This document shows positions 34,656 to 42,604 of a DNA stretch of 64,000 bases, piece by piece. The DNA lies in contig DATBTT010000014.1 of NCBI GenBank assembly GCA_036559125.1, forward strand, positions 38,502 to 102,501. Reading direction: 5' to 3'. The translations under genes were made by a program, and so were the position numbers. Source of the stretch: JALYTZ01 sp036559125 (lineage in GTDB: Bacteria; Vulcanimicrobiota; Vulcanimicrobiia; Vulcanimicrobiales; Vulcanimicrobiaceae). Every line of letters begins with the position of its first letter. Within the stretch, counting starts at the first letter, position 1. The notes beneath the pieces are model-generated. The model saw nothing but the letters and a program-made list of their open reading frames with translations, had not been told where the DNA came from and did no database searches.

Positions 34656-35414
34656 TCAGCAACCGGTGACGGCGCCGTCGATGTGGTCGGCGGCCAGCGC
34701 TTCGTCGTTCGAGATATCCGGTATTCGGCTTTCGAAGTCGGATGCGGCGTATCGGGCTTGGTCGGTCGTGCGCACGCGCGGGTCCCGCGCCGAAAGTGCA
34801 TACTCCGTGTTTTGATTGAGATATTGGCTCGAGCGCATCTCGCCCGGGACGACGGCATTCGAAGGATCCGCGACGCCGACGGTCGCGATGTTGGCTTGTC
34901 GCTGCGATTCGTCCAGCGTCAGCATGTCGCGCATGTCCGTCGCTGCGAGAAAGCCGTTGAGGTCGCGCGCAATCTTTTGCTGGCGCCACAGCGCTCCACC
35001 GAGCACGTCGGCAAAGGCTTTGAGTTCCACGTGTTGCGTGGGGTCGGTGGACTTCGCGGCGAGCGCGCGTAAGCGCTGCACTTCGCGATCGCCCGCGCGA
35101 GCTTGCTCCGTGAGTGTTTTTGCGAGATCGCCGAGGGCCTGCAGTCCGTTGCGGCGATGAATGACGTTGCCGTCGTCGAGATCGACGTTGCGCAATTCGG
35201 CGATCGTCTGCGAAACCACCAAATCGTCGCGCAACGCGGTCGTAATGGCGCTGTTCGCGTGCGTCGCGATCTCCGCGCATGCGGCGGAAGCTCGCACGTG
35301 GCCGATTTCTTTGAGCGCAGGTTTCGGCGTGGCCACCGGTTTCGGGGTCGGGCTGGAAACTGGCGAAACGACCGCAACGGTCAATGCGGCAATGAAAACG
35401 AGGCCTTGGAGCAC
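34656..35414 (-). CDS. Secreted protein of unknown function
   Basis: The 252-residue protein has a signal peptide (MLQGLVFIAALTVAVVSPV) followed by a Pro-rich spacer and a mostly helical domain (SAITTALRDDLVVSQTIAEL, then LQALGDLAKTLTEQARAGD). The C-terminus has a single free Cys. The helical region recalls DUF4142-type periplasmic helical bundles only in outline. GTG 35414 is preceded by GAGGAGGG; this GTG sits inside an 11-bp inverted repeat. It is divergent from the lipoprotein gene at 35489. Confidence 0.72.
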   Translation of the reverse strand: MLQGLVFIAALTVAVVSPVSSPTPKPVATPKPALKEIGHVRASAACAEIATHANSAITTALRDDLVVSQTIAELRNVDLDDGNVIHRRNGLQALGDLAKTLTEQARAGDREVQRLRALAAKSTDPTQHVELKAFADVLGGALWRQQKIARDLNGFLAATDMRDMLTLDESQRQANIATVGVADPSNAVVPGEMRSSQYLNQNTEYALSARDPRVRTTDQARYAASDFESRIPDISNDEALAADHIDGAVTGC

Positions 35415-35469
35415 GACGCCCTCCTCGCGAAACGAGTGTACCCTTAGAATGCACCCGCAGGGCGTCGTG
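35412..35469. promoter_or_regulatory. 11-bp inverted repeat in a divergent intergenic region
   Basis: CACGACGCCCT at 35412-35422 and AGGGCGTCGTG at 35459-35469 are perfect inverted copies 36 nt apart. The left copy covers the GTG start and part of the ribosome site of the minus-strand gene. In that gene's RNA the copies can pair and hide the start; alternatively the dyad is a protein operator for both divergent genes. Confidence 0.5.
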
Positions 35470-35488
35470 TGACAACACCTCGAACGCC

Positions 35489-35929
35489 ATGCGCGTGAAA
35501 CGGCTTTGGGTCTTGGCGGCGGTGCTACTGCTCGCGGGTTGTCGCGACGTCCGCATACAGACCCTCAAACAAGGTACGACGACGCTCGCCGGGACGGGAA
35601 ACGAGATCGCGGTTATTCGCGACGCATCCTCGCTCGAGCGATTAGGCATACGAGCGCCCGTGCGTTTTCGTAACGAATTCGGCGTCGTGCTACTGATGGG
35701 GCCGCACGAACGCACCGGCTATCGGCAAATTATCGAATCGATTCGCGCCGATCCCGATCGCGTGCGCGTGGTTGCCTTCGAACGGGCCCCAGCCGATGGC
35801 GGCGAGCCGTCTCGCGCCTATCGCACCTACACGCTTTGGATCGTCCCCAATGCGGTCTACCGTCGCGGCGTACGCGTCGAGGTCGTGACGCCCTCCGACG
35901 ACCCGGTGGCCTCCACGGTGCTCCCGTAA
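35489..35929 (+). CDS. Lipoprotein of unknown function
   Basis: The 146-residue protein has a lipoprotein signal (MRVKRLWVLAAVLLLAGC) with the lipobox LAGC; Cys18 would be lipidated. The mature domain looks beta-rich (TLAGTGNEIAVIRDASSLER, then YTLWIVPNAVYRRGVRVEVV) and has no recognised family. Asp after the lipidated Cys is at position +3 at most (CRD), so sorting cannot be assigned. It is the first gene of a tightly packed plus-strand run that continues to 41498, three nt before the racemase-like gene. Confidence 0.78.
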   Translation: MRVKRLWVLAAVLLLAGCRDVRIQTLKQGTTTLAGTGNEIAVIRDASSLERLGIRAPVRFRNEFGVVLLMGPHERTGYRQIIESIRADPDRVRVVAFERAPADGGEPSRAYRTYTLWIVPNAVYRRGVRVEVVTPSDDPVASTVLP

Positions 35930-35931
35930 GA

Positions 35932-36951
35932 GTGCGGCCGCTCCTAACCATCGACGGCGAGACGATCGGGCGCAATGCTCGCGCCTGGGCAGCCTTCACG
36001 GGGTCGCCGGTGCGCGCGGTCGTCAAATGCGAGGGCTACGGCTGGGGATACGAGCCGCTGGTTCGCGCGCTCGACGACCAGGTTGCCGGATACTGCGTCG
36101 CCGACTTCGAGGAGCTAACGGCCCTGCGCCGGCACACCAGCCTACCGGTAGTGCTGTTGGGGGCGATCGAGCCCGATCGCCTCGCGGCCGCGCTCGATCT
36201 CGCGGCTTTGCCGACCATCTCCACCGCTCGCGAACTCGAGATCGCTCGGGAATGGCAGCAAAAGACGGGCAAGCGGCTGCGCCTTCGCGTTGGGGTCCGG
36301 CCGGCGGCCGGCTGGAGCGGGCTGAACCTTGGAGAATTGGAAGGTTTAGCGCCCAAGCTTGCAGCGAGCGGCGCCGAGGTCGAGGTTTGGACGCACGTTA
36401 CCGATCCGTCGCAGGATCGCGAGCAGCGAGCCCGGCTCGGGGACGGCGTCGCGCTCTTGGAACGCGCCGGCGTGCGGGTGGTCTCCAGCGACAGCGCCAG
36501 CACCTATTCCGCGGCCGCGGGGGCGATCGACGGATCGTTCGCCCGCATAGGCGTGGGCCTCTTCGGAGCCGGTGCTGCCGAGGTGGCGGGCGTCGCCTGC
36601 GCGCTCCGGGTGGCGGCGCCGATCGTGCGGATCGAACGCGGCGGCGCCGGTACGCGGGTGGGGTACGGTCGCACGTTCCTCGCGCGAGACGAGGAGATCG
36701 TCGTGGCCCGTTGCGGATACGGCGACGGACTCCCTAAGACGTTGGCCGGTGCGGACGATATTCTATCGGTTGGGATGCAATACGTGACGGCGCGATCCTC
36801 AAGGTGCGACAAAAATCGAACGCAGGTCGTCCTGATCGATGGTAAAAGCAACCTCGATGCGTTCGCTGCAAAAGCGCACCGCCTGACGCATGAGATCGTG
36901 ACCGCATTCGGCAACGCCGCGCGCGCGAACGACGTTTCGATAGAGGGGTAA
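35932..36951 (+). CDS. alr: Alanine racemase-like PLP enzyme
   Basis: The 339-residue protein has the Alr N-terminal barrel with the PLP Lys in AVVKCEGYGWGYEP (family consensus AVVKANAYGHG), the phosphate-binding SSDSASTYSAAA and FARIGVGLFG, and the beta-domain with VGYGRTF carrying the catalytic Tyr and ARCGYGDGLPKTL. The C-terminal part is shorter and more diverged than in typical Alr. It would interconvert L- and D-Ala or a related amino acid for peptidoglycan. Start GTG 35932 follows the lipoprotein stop by two bases; the stop overlaps GH130 (TAATG). Amino acid specificity is uncertain. Confidence 0.85.
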   Translation: MRPLLTIDGETIGRNARAWAAFTGSPVRAVVKCEGYGWGYEPLVRALDDQVAGYCVADFEELTALRRHTSLPVVLLGAIEPDRLAAALDLAALPTISTARELEIAREWQQKTGKRLRLRVGVRPAAGWSGLNLGELEGLAPKLAASGAEVEVWTHVTDPSQDREQRARLGDGVALLERAGVRVVSSDSASTYSAAAGAIDGSFARIGVGLFGAGAAEVAGVACALRVAAPIVRIERGGAGTRVGYGRTFLARDEEIVVARCGYGDGLPKTLAGADDILSVGMQYVTARSSRCDKNRTQVVLIDGKSNLDAFAAKAHRLTHEIVTAFGNAARANDVSIEG

Positions 36952-38051
36952 TGCTGGCACACGCAATCACCGACCTGGACGTACGGGTGCAACGTTTGGG
37001 AATGGTACTCGAACCCAACGGCGATCCGGACGAAGCGGAGGGCACGCTCAATCCCGCGTGCGCGCGTTCGCGCGATGGTTTGCTGTTACTCTACCCGCGT
37101 GACGTCGCCAAAGGAAACATCTCGCGCGTCGGACTGGTCAAGGCGCGTACCGGTGCCGGCGAGCATTCGTTCGAGCGGGCCGGGTTCGCGCTCGAGCCCG
37201 AAGCGCCGTACGAGTTGCGGGCGCATCCGGGCTTTGGTTGCGAAGATCCACGCGTCACGTTCATCGAAGCCATCGACCGGTACGTCATGGCGTATACGGC
37301 ATTCGGTCCCAACGGACCGCGTATTGCCGTCGCGCTTTCCGAAAACGGATTTTCGTGGACGCGTTTGGGTTTGCTGCGCTTCGACAAACCGGGCATGCAC
37401 ATCGGCGACGATAAAGACGCGGCGTTTTTTCCCGAACCCGTTACGTCGCCGCGCGGCGTGCGGTCATTGGCTTTCTACCATCGGCCCATGTTGCATCTCT
37501 CCGCGGTCGACGGCCGGGCCGCGATCCCGATGATCGAACGCATGCCGTATGCCGATCGCGAATCCATTCGCGTGGGGTACATTCCGCTCGAACCGGCGTT
37601 GGAAGATCGCGAGAATTTGCTGGATGTGTGCGAGAGCGAATTGGTCATGTCGCCCAACGACGATTGGGGCTCGCTCAAGTTGGGCGGCGGCACGCCTCCC
37701 GTGCGCATCGCCGAAGGCTGGATGTCGCTGTATCATGCGGTAGACGTGTTGGACACCGCAGGCATCAAGCCGAAGCTCAAGTACAGCGCCGGCGTCATGA
37801 TTCATGATTTGAACGAACCGCATCGCATCATCTATCGATCGCCGAAACCGGTTCTCTCCCCCGAACTGGCAAACGAGCGCCGCGGCATCGTCGACAACGT
37901 GGTCTTTCCCACCGGCATCGATCCGCGTCCGGATCTCGGCGAGCGGACCTTCGATTTTTACTACGGCATGGCGGACTGGGCAATCGGTGCGGCCCGCATG
38001 ACGCTGGGCGAACGCGAGGACGCGGAGGAACCGGCGGAAAGCGCTGCTTAG
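36951..38051 (+). CDS. GH130-family glycoside phosphorylase/hydrolase
   Basis: The 366-residue protein has the five-bladed propeller signature of GH130: NPACARSRDGLLLLYPRD, the catalytic-site segment GFGCEDPRVTFIEAIDRYVM (Asp of EDPR), AFFPEPV and the later WMSLYHAVD. Known members are beta-mannoside phosphorylases (for example mannosylglucose) or hydrolases acting in the cytoplasm. No signal peptide is present. Start ATG 36951 overlaps the racemase stop. The next gene overlaps its 3' end by 8 nt if a CTG start is used. Confidence 0.88.
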   Translation: MLAHAITDLDVRVQRLGMVLEPNGDPDEAEGTLNPACARSRDGLLLLYPRDVAKGNISRVGLVKARTGAGEHSFERAGFALEPEAPYELRAHPGFGCEDPRVTFIEAIDRYVMAYTAFGPNGPRIAVALSENGFSWTRLGLLRFDKPGMHIGDDKDAAFFPEPVTSPRGVRSLAFYHRPMLHLSAVDGRAAIPMIERMPYADRESIRVGYIPLEPALEDRENLLDVCESELVMSPNDDWGSLKLGGGTPPVRIAEGWMSLYHAVDVLDTAGIKPKLKYSAGVMIHDLNEPHRIIYRSPKPVLSPELANERRGIVDNVVFPTGIDPRPDLGERTFDFYYGMADWAIGAARMTLGEREDAEEPAESAA

Positions 38052-38529
38052 ATATTTCCTGATCGCGACCGGCATCGTCCTGATCTTCGCCGTCGGCGCG
38101 GCGGCGTATTTTAATCGCGACCGCTTGCGCATTAAGATCGCGTCCGTCGACGTCACGGTGCCGCCGAAAGCGGCCGACGCAACGACCGTCCCGGCGACCC
38201 GCGGCGCGCCCGAGTTTTTCGCCTCTGCTCCGTGGGCGCTGTCGGCGCTGCCCGAATGCTTGACGCAGACCTCGGTGACTCACGGCTCGCTCGCGTTCGT
38301 TCGCGCGCACCTGCCTTCGGGGCTCGCTACGGTGCCCGCGCCCGCAACGTTGCATTACGGCAATTGCACGATTCGCGTTCGCAGCGACGACGCGTACGTA
38401 ACTCGCGGGCGCGACCGCTTTCACATACCGCCCCACGCCCGATTCTTGCGCGGCGACGGCACGCTCGCGCTCTTACGTACGCAGGACGGATCTGCGGAGT
38501 TGCGGACGTACTCGCCGTCGAAGCTCTGA
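38044..38529 (+). CDS. Membrane-anchored protein, probably non-AUG start
   Basis: From 38044 the frame reads a transmembrane helix (LLRYFLIATGIVLIFAVGAA, then AYF) followed by a short linker and a soluble domain of about 130 residues with two Cys (ALPECLTQ and HYGNCTIRV). The only conventional start in this frame is TTG 38125, which would delete the whole helix. Between the upstream stop and that TTG there is no ATG, GTG or TTG, so CTG 38044, downstream of GGAGGAA and GGAAA, is proposed. The protein resembles no family I know. It lies between GH130 and prfC in the same run. Confidence 0.55.
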   Translation: MLRYFLIATGIVLIFAVGAAAYFNRDRLRIKIASVDVTVPPKAADATTVPATRGAPEFFASAPWALSALPECLTQTSVTHGSLAFVRAHLPSGLATVPAPATLHYGNCTIRVRSDDAYVTRGRDRFHIPPHARFLRGDGTLALLRTQDGSAELRTYSPSKL

Positions 38530-38536
38530 GAACGTC

Positions 38537-40144
38537 ATGAGTTCTATCGCGCAAGAGGTCCAGAAGCGCCGCACGTTTGCGATCATCTCGCATCCCGACG
38601 CCGGCAAGACCACCCTCACCGAAAAGCTGCTGCTGTACGGCGGGGCCATTCAAACCGCGGGCCAGGTTTCGGCGCGGCGACGGCAGCGAGCGGCAACCAG
38701 CGACTGGATGGAACTCGAAAAGCAGCGCGGCATTTCGATTACGTCCACCGTCCTGCAATTTCCCTACGAAGGCTTTACGATCAATCTCCTGGACACGCCG
38801 GGGCATCAGGATTTCGGCGAGGATACCTACCGTACGCTGTTGGCCGCCGATTGCGCCGTCATGTTGATCGACGCGGCCAAGGGCGTCGAGCCGCAGACCA
38901 AAAAGTTGTTCGCGATCTGCCGGGCGCGCCGCATTCCGCTGTTTACCTTTATCAACAAGATGGACCGTCCGAGTCGCGACGCGATCGAATTGCTCGACGA
39001 GTTGGAGAGCGTGCTGGGAATCGGCGTTTTCCCGATGAATTGGCCGCTCGGGAACGGACCGGGCTTCAAGGGCGTGTTCGACCGGCAAACCCGCGAAGTG
39101 CACCTGTTCGAGCGCACCGTGCACGGCGCGAAGAAGGCTCTCGTGCAGATGACCGACGTGCACGACCCGCAGCTGCGCGAATTGCTCGACGAGCAGTCCT
39201 ATCGCGAGTTTCTAGACGGATTGGAACTACTCGAAGGGGCCGGCAGGTCGTTCGATCGGGAGGCGATGCTTCGCGGCGACGTCTCGCCGGTATTTTTCGG
39301 TAGCGCCGTGACCAATTTCGGCGTGCAGCTCTTCCTCGATCGCTTCATCGCCTTGAGTCCGCCACCGTCGCCGCGCATCGCAGACACCGGCCCGGTCGAT
39401 CCCGCGAGCGAGCAATTCTCCGGCTTCGTCTTCAAGATCCAAGCCAACATGGATCCCCGCCATCGCGACCGGATCGCGTTCGTGCGCGTTTGCTCCGGCA
39501 AGTTCGAGCGCGACATGACCGTGCGCAACCCGCGAACGGGAAAAGACGTGCGCTTGGCGCGGGCGATGAAACTCTTCGCAAGCGAGCGTGAATCCCTCGA
39601 GGCGGCGTATGCCGGCGACGTCGTCGGCCTGGCGAATCCGGGGTCGTTCGCCATCGGAGACACGCTGTGCGACGGCGTACCGGTGCGCTTTGCCGGCATC
39701 CCGAGCTTTGCGCCGGAACATTTTGCTTCGGTGCGCAGTATCGACACGGGAAGTTACAAATCGTTCGGCAAGGGGATCGCGCAATTGCGTGAAGAGGGGG
39801 CCATTCAAGTTCTCTATCCGCTCGGCTCCATGCGGACCGAACCGATTCTGGCCGCAGTGGGCGCCCTGCAGTTCGAAGTGGCGAAGTACCGGCTCGAAAA
39901 CGAATACAACGTTAAGACCATTTTTACGACGCTGCCGTTTTCGCTCGCGCGTCGCGTCGCCGGCGATCTGGAAACGATCAAAAGCGCGCAGATGCCGTCG
40001 AACGCGCGCTTGGCGGAGGACTGGAACGGCCTTCCGGTCGCGCTTTTCGAGAGCGAATGGAGCATGCGGCTAGCCGAAGAGTGGAATCCAAAGCTTCGAT
40101 TCGTCGAATTCACCGCAGTCGATCAGCCCGCGGAGGTAGCATGA
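38537..40144 (+). CDS. prfC: Peptide chain release factor 3
   Basis: The 535-residue translational GTPase has G1 IISHPDAGKTTLTEKLL, the RF3-specific switch region RRRQRAATSDWMELEKQRGI, G3 LLDTPGHQDFGEDTYRTLLA and G4 TFINKMDRPSRD. The C-terminal domains (FQVAK-type EVAKYRLENEYNV) match RF3 rather than EF-G. RF3 recycles RF1 and RF2 from the ribosome after termination. Start ATG 38537 is 7 nt after the preceding gene; the stop overlaps the next gene by 4 nt (ATGA). Confidence 0.97.
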   Translation: MSSIAQEVQKRRTFAIISHPDAGKTTLTEKLLLYGGAIQTAGQVSARRRQRAATSDWMELEKQRGISITSTVLQFPYEGFTINLLDTPGHQDFGEDTYRTLLAADCAVMLIDAAKGVEPQTKKLFAICRARRIPLFTFINKMDRPSRDAIELLDELESVLGIGVFPMNWPLGNGPGFKGVFDRQTREVHLFERTVHGAKKALVQMTDVHDPQLRELLDEQSYREFLDGLELLEGAGRSFDREAMLRGDVSPVFFGSAVTNFGVQLFLDRFIALSPPPSPRIADTGPVDPASEQFSGFVFKIQANMDPRHRDRIAFVRVCSGKFERDMTVRNPRTGKDVRLARAMKLFASERESLEAAYAGDVVGLANPGSFAIGDTLCDGVPVRFAGIPSFAPEHFASVRSIDTGSYKSFGKGIAQLREEGAIQVLYPLGSMRTEPILAAVGALQFEVAKYRLENEYNVKTIFTTLPFSLARRVAGDLETIKSAQMPSNARLAEDWNGLPVALFESEWSMRLAEEWNPKLRFVEFTAVDQPAEVA

Positions 40145-40521
40145 AACGTCCCGTCATAGCACTGTGCTGCGCGCTCGCCGCACTAACCGGATGCGCGTCG
40201 CACAACAAGTACGAAAACGAAGCGGACAAGTTGACCAAAGCCATCGTCGCCAACGACATGACGGCCGTGGCTAACGATTTCGCACCGTCGATGCAAGGCC
40301 AGATCACGCGCGTGAAAGTCGCGCAGCTCTCCGACGAGCTCAACGCGCAGGGCGCGTATAAGTCGATCAAAGAGAACGATCAAAACTGCATGCCGGCCGC
40401 GCATTGCTTCGACGTCACCTTCGAGAAGAACGCCTATCGCGAAGTGCTCACGCTGGACGACCACAACAAGGTGACGGCGTGGAGAATCCACATGGGCGCC
40501 GCGGGTACGGCGCTGCAATGA
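40141..40521 (+). CDS. Small lipoprotein
   Basis: The 126-residue protein has a signal MKRPVIALCCALAALTGC with lipobox LTGC. The mature part is a small alpha/beta domain with two further Cys (NCMPAAHCFDVTF). The fold resembles NTF2-like small domains in outline (helical start with NEADKLTKAIVANDMTAVAN and strands near the end), but this is only inference. ATG 40141, preceded by GGAGG, overlaps the prfC stop; its own end overlaps the dehydratase start. Confidence 0.8.
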   Translation: MKRPVIALCCALAALTGCASHNKYENEADKLTKAIVANDMTAVANDFAPSMQGQITRVKVAQLSDELNAQGAYKSIKENDQNCMPAAHCFDVTFEKNAYREVLTLDDHNKVTAWRIHMGAAGTALQ

Positions 40522-41498
40522 ATCAAGCGTCGCTTGCCGTCGACGCGAGCGACGTCGCCGATGCGGCGGAACGACTGGCCGGTATCGCGCATCGCACGCC
40601 GGTATTGACGTCGAAAACACTCGACGCTCGCACCGGCGCCCAGGCGTTTTTGAAGTGCGAGAATTTCCAACGAATGGGCGCCTTCAAATTTCGCGGCGCC
40701 TACAATTGCATCTCGCATTTGGATGCGGCGCAGCGCGCTCGCGGCGTCGTGGCGTTTTCGAGCGGCAACCACGCGCAGGGCGTCGCGCTTGCCAGCAGCT
40801 TGCTGGGCGTACCGGCAACGATCGTGATGCCGCAGGACGCCCCTCAAACCAAGGTCGCAGCGACGCGCGAATACGGCGCGCAGATCGTATTTTACGATCG
40901 GGCTTCCGAGGATCGGGCGGTTATCGCGCGTCGCATCTGCGAGGAGCGCGGTGCGACGCTCGTGCCCCCATTCGACGATCCATACGTCATAGCGGGTCAA
41001 GGAACCGCGGCGTTGGAGCTGCTCGAAGACGTTGCGGACCTCGACGTCGTGATCGCATGCGTCGGCGGCGGGGGGTTGCTCGCGGGAACGGCGCTCGCCG
41101 CGAACGCCGTGGATCCGTCGATCGCCGTGTACGGGGTGGAGCCCGAAGCGGGCGACGATTTTGCGCGCTCGCTTGCCGCCGGACATCGCGTCTCGATTGC
41201 CGTCCCCGATACCATCGCAGACGGCATGCAAACGACCGCGCCCGGCGAGCTGACGTTTCCGATCGTGCAGCGTTACGCGCGCGACATCGTAACGGTCAGC
41301 GACGACGAACTGCGGGCCGCGATGCGCTTTGCTTTCGAACGGATGAAGATCGTCATCGAGCCGAGCGGCGCCGCCGGCCTCGCGGCGATCATGTTCGGTA
41401 AAGTCGACGTGCGCGGAAAACGAGTCGCCGCAATCATAAGCGGCGGAAACGTCGACCCCGCCCGCTTCGCCGCATCGATAGCCCCCCCGTCACCCTGA
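40518..41498 (+). CDS. Threonine/serine dehydratase (PLP fold type II)
   Basis: The 326-residue enzyme has the PLP Lys in GAFKFRGAYNCI, the phosphate-binding FSSGNHAQGVALAS and ACVGGGGLLAGTALAAN, and the C-terminal SGAAGLAAIMFG and IISGGNVDPARFA. It lacks a regulatory ACT domain, so it is of the catabolic (TdcB) or racemase-like kind, deaminating Thr or Ser to the 2-oxoacid. The last residues (IAPPSP) and the stop codon lie inside an intergenic repeat unit, suggesting that repeat insertion reshaped the gene end. It ends the plus-strand run. Confidence 0.92.
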   Translation: MNQASLAVDASDVADAAERLAGIAHRTPVLTSKTLDARTGAQAFLKCENFQRMGAFKFRGAYNCISHLDAAQRARGVVAFSSGNHAQGVALASSLLGVPATIVMPQDAPQTKVAATREYGAQIVFYDRASEDRAVIARRICEERGATLVPPFDDPYVIAGQGTAALELLEDVADLDVVIACVGGGGLLAGTALAANAVDPSIAVYGVEPEAGDDFARSLAAGHRVSIAVPDTIADGMQTTAPGELTFPIVQRYARDIVTVSDDELRAAMRFAFERMKIVIEPSGAAGLAAIMFGKVDVRGKRVAAIISGGNVDPARFAASIAPPSP

Positions 41499-41555
41499 GC
41501 TTGTCGAAGGGCGAGCTTGTCGAAGGGTCGTCCCTCGACAGGCTCGGGATGACGG
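41489..41555. repeat. Intergenic repeat, tandem plus inverted copies
   Basis: Two forward units (GAGCTTGTCGAAGGG) are followed by one unit in the opposite direction (CCTCGACAGGCTCGGGATGA). The two sides can form an imperfect stem of about 23 bp between the convergent dehydratase and SPW genes, so it may act as a two-way transcription stop. The first unit contains the stop codon of the dehydratase gene. Confidence 0.85.
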
Positions 41556-41557
41556 AG

Positions 41558-41613
41558 ATTGCGGGCTAGACGTATTGCGCGTTGTATTGCGGGCTAGACG
41601 TGTTGCGCGTTGT
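41558..41613. repeat. 28-bp tandem duplication at the end of the SPW gene
   Basis: ATTGCGGGCTAGACGTATTG and the following 8 bases occur twice in a row (41558-41585 and 41586-41613) with one difference. The second copy encodes the last residues and stop of the minus-strand SPW gene; the first copy could encode the same tail (NAQYV then stop) in frame. Confidence 0.8.
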
Positions 41614-41962
41614 GCGGTACGTTTGCGTGGACCCGCTCGTACGAGAGAGCGACTAGTCCCGTCACGATGGCGGCAACGCCCATGACGATGTTGCTCCAGA
41701 TCATTCCCGTATTGCCCTGCACGAACGTCGTTGAAATAAAGAGCCATATGCCGGCGATGATGTTCACGACCGGCCAGTAATTCATGCTCTGCGACTTCGT
41801 GTAGACGGACATTTCGATTATCGCCACGACGGCGATTACGATGCCGGTCACGACCATGTCCCAGCGCGCTCCGCTGCCGGTAGGCACGTTAACGAAGGGT
41901 GAAATGATCGTCAGGATTCCGATTGCGATATTGACCCAAGGTACTCGATTTGGTACGTCCAT
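41594..41962 (-). CDS. SPW-repeat membrane protein
   Basis: The 122-residue protein has four hydrophobic helices and two copies of the SPW-type repeat start (VPWVNIAIGILTIISPFV and NYWPVVNIIAGIWLFIST). Family members are small inner-membrane proteins of unknown role, common in stress-tolerant bacteria. A GGGAGG lies 14 nt before ATG 41962, rather far. The last codons lie inside a 28-bp tandem duplication. It converges on the dehydratase gene. Confidence 0.85.
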   Translation of the reverse strand: MDVPNRVPWVNIAIGILTIISPFVNVPTGSGARWDMVVTGIVIAVVAIIEMSVYTKSQSMNYWPVVNIIAGIWLFISTTFVQGNTGMIWSNIVMGVAAIVTGLVALSYERVHANVPHNAQHV

Positions 41963-42031
41963 AACTCTGATCTAAACCTCCCTGTCTCTATTGTTCCCAA
42001 TGCATTCTGGGATTCACGTGGGGAGCGCTCG

Positions 42032-42604
42032 TCAGCGTCCCATGCCGTAGAATTCGGCGTTGGGCCGCATGTCCATCAGACCGGCCATGCGATTGGAAAA
42101 TCCGAAGAACCCTGCGATTGCCGCGATGTCCCAAATGTCGTCGTCGCCGAAACCGGCGAGGTGCAGTTCGTCGAGCTCGTGTTCGGTTGCGGCGAAGCCC
42201 GGCTCGTTCACGTGCGATGCGAACGAGAGCATCGCGCGCATGCGCGGCGAGACGTCGGCGGTCCGCCAATTGTTCGCAATCTGTTCGGGTACGCGCGTAT
42301 CTTTACTCAAGACGCGCAGCGCCGCGCCGTGCGCGACCATGCAGTATTGACAACGATTCTCCGACGAGACCGCGACCACGATCGCTTCGCGTTCCACGCG
42401 ACTGAGCGCACCGGGTCCCTTCATCAATACGTCGTGATAGTTCATGAAAGCGCGGAAGTGTTCCGGACGCTGGGCGTACGCCCGGAACACGTTGGGGACG
42501 AAGCCGATCTTCGCCCGGTTTTTTTCGTAGACGTCGACGATATCGGCGGGCAGTTCTCGCTCCAGCGGTTCGCCGAAACGTGACACGCGTTCGTGGTTTT
42601 CCAT
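42032..42604 (-). CDS. AhpD/carboxymuconolactone decarboxylase-like peroxidase-related protein
   Basis: The 190-residue protein carries the AhpD-type active site ENRCQYCMVAHG, that is E-x2-C-x2-C-x3-H, around residues 81-91 in an all-helical fold with the second repeat FASHVNEPGFAATEHELDEL. It matches the uncharacterised peroxidase-related enzyme group, expected to reduce peroxides or alkyl hydroperoxides through the Cys pair. Its ATG overlaps the stop of the upstream sortilin-like gene (TAATG), which indicates translational coupling. Confidence 0.9.
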   Translation of the reverse strand: MENHERVSRFGEPLERELPADIVDVYEKNRAKIGFVPNVFRAYAQRPEHFRAFMNYHDVLMKGPGALSRVEREAIVVAVSSENRCQYCMVAHGAALRVLSKDTRVPEQIANNWRTADVSPRMRAMLSFASHVNEPGFAATEHELDELHLAGFGDDDIWDIAAIAGFFGFSNRMAGLMDMRPNAEFYGMGR

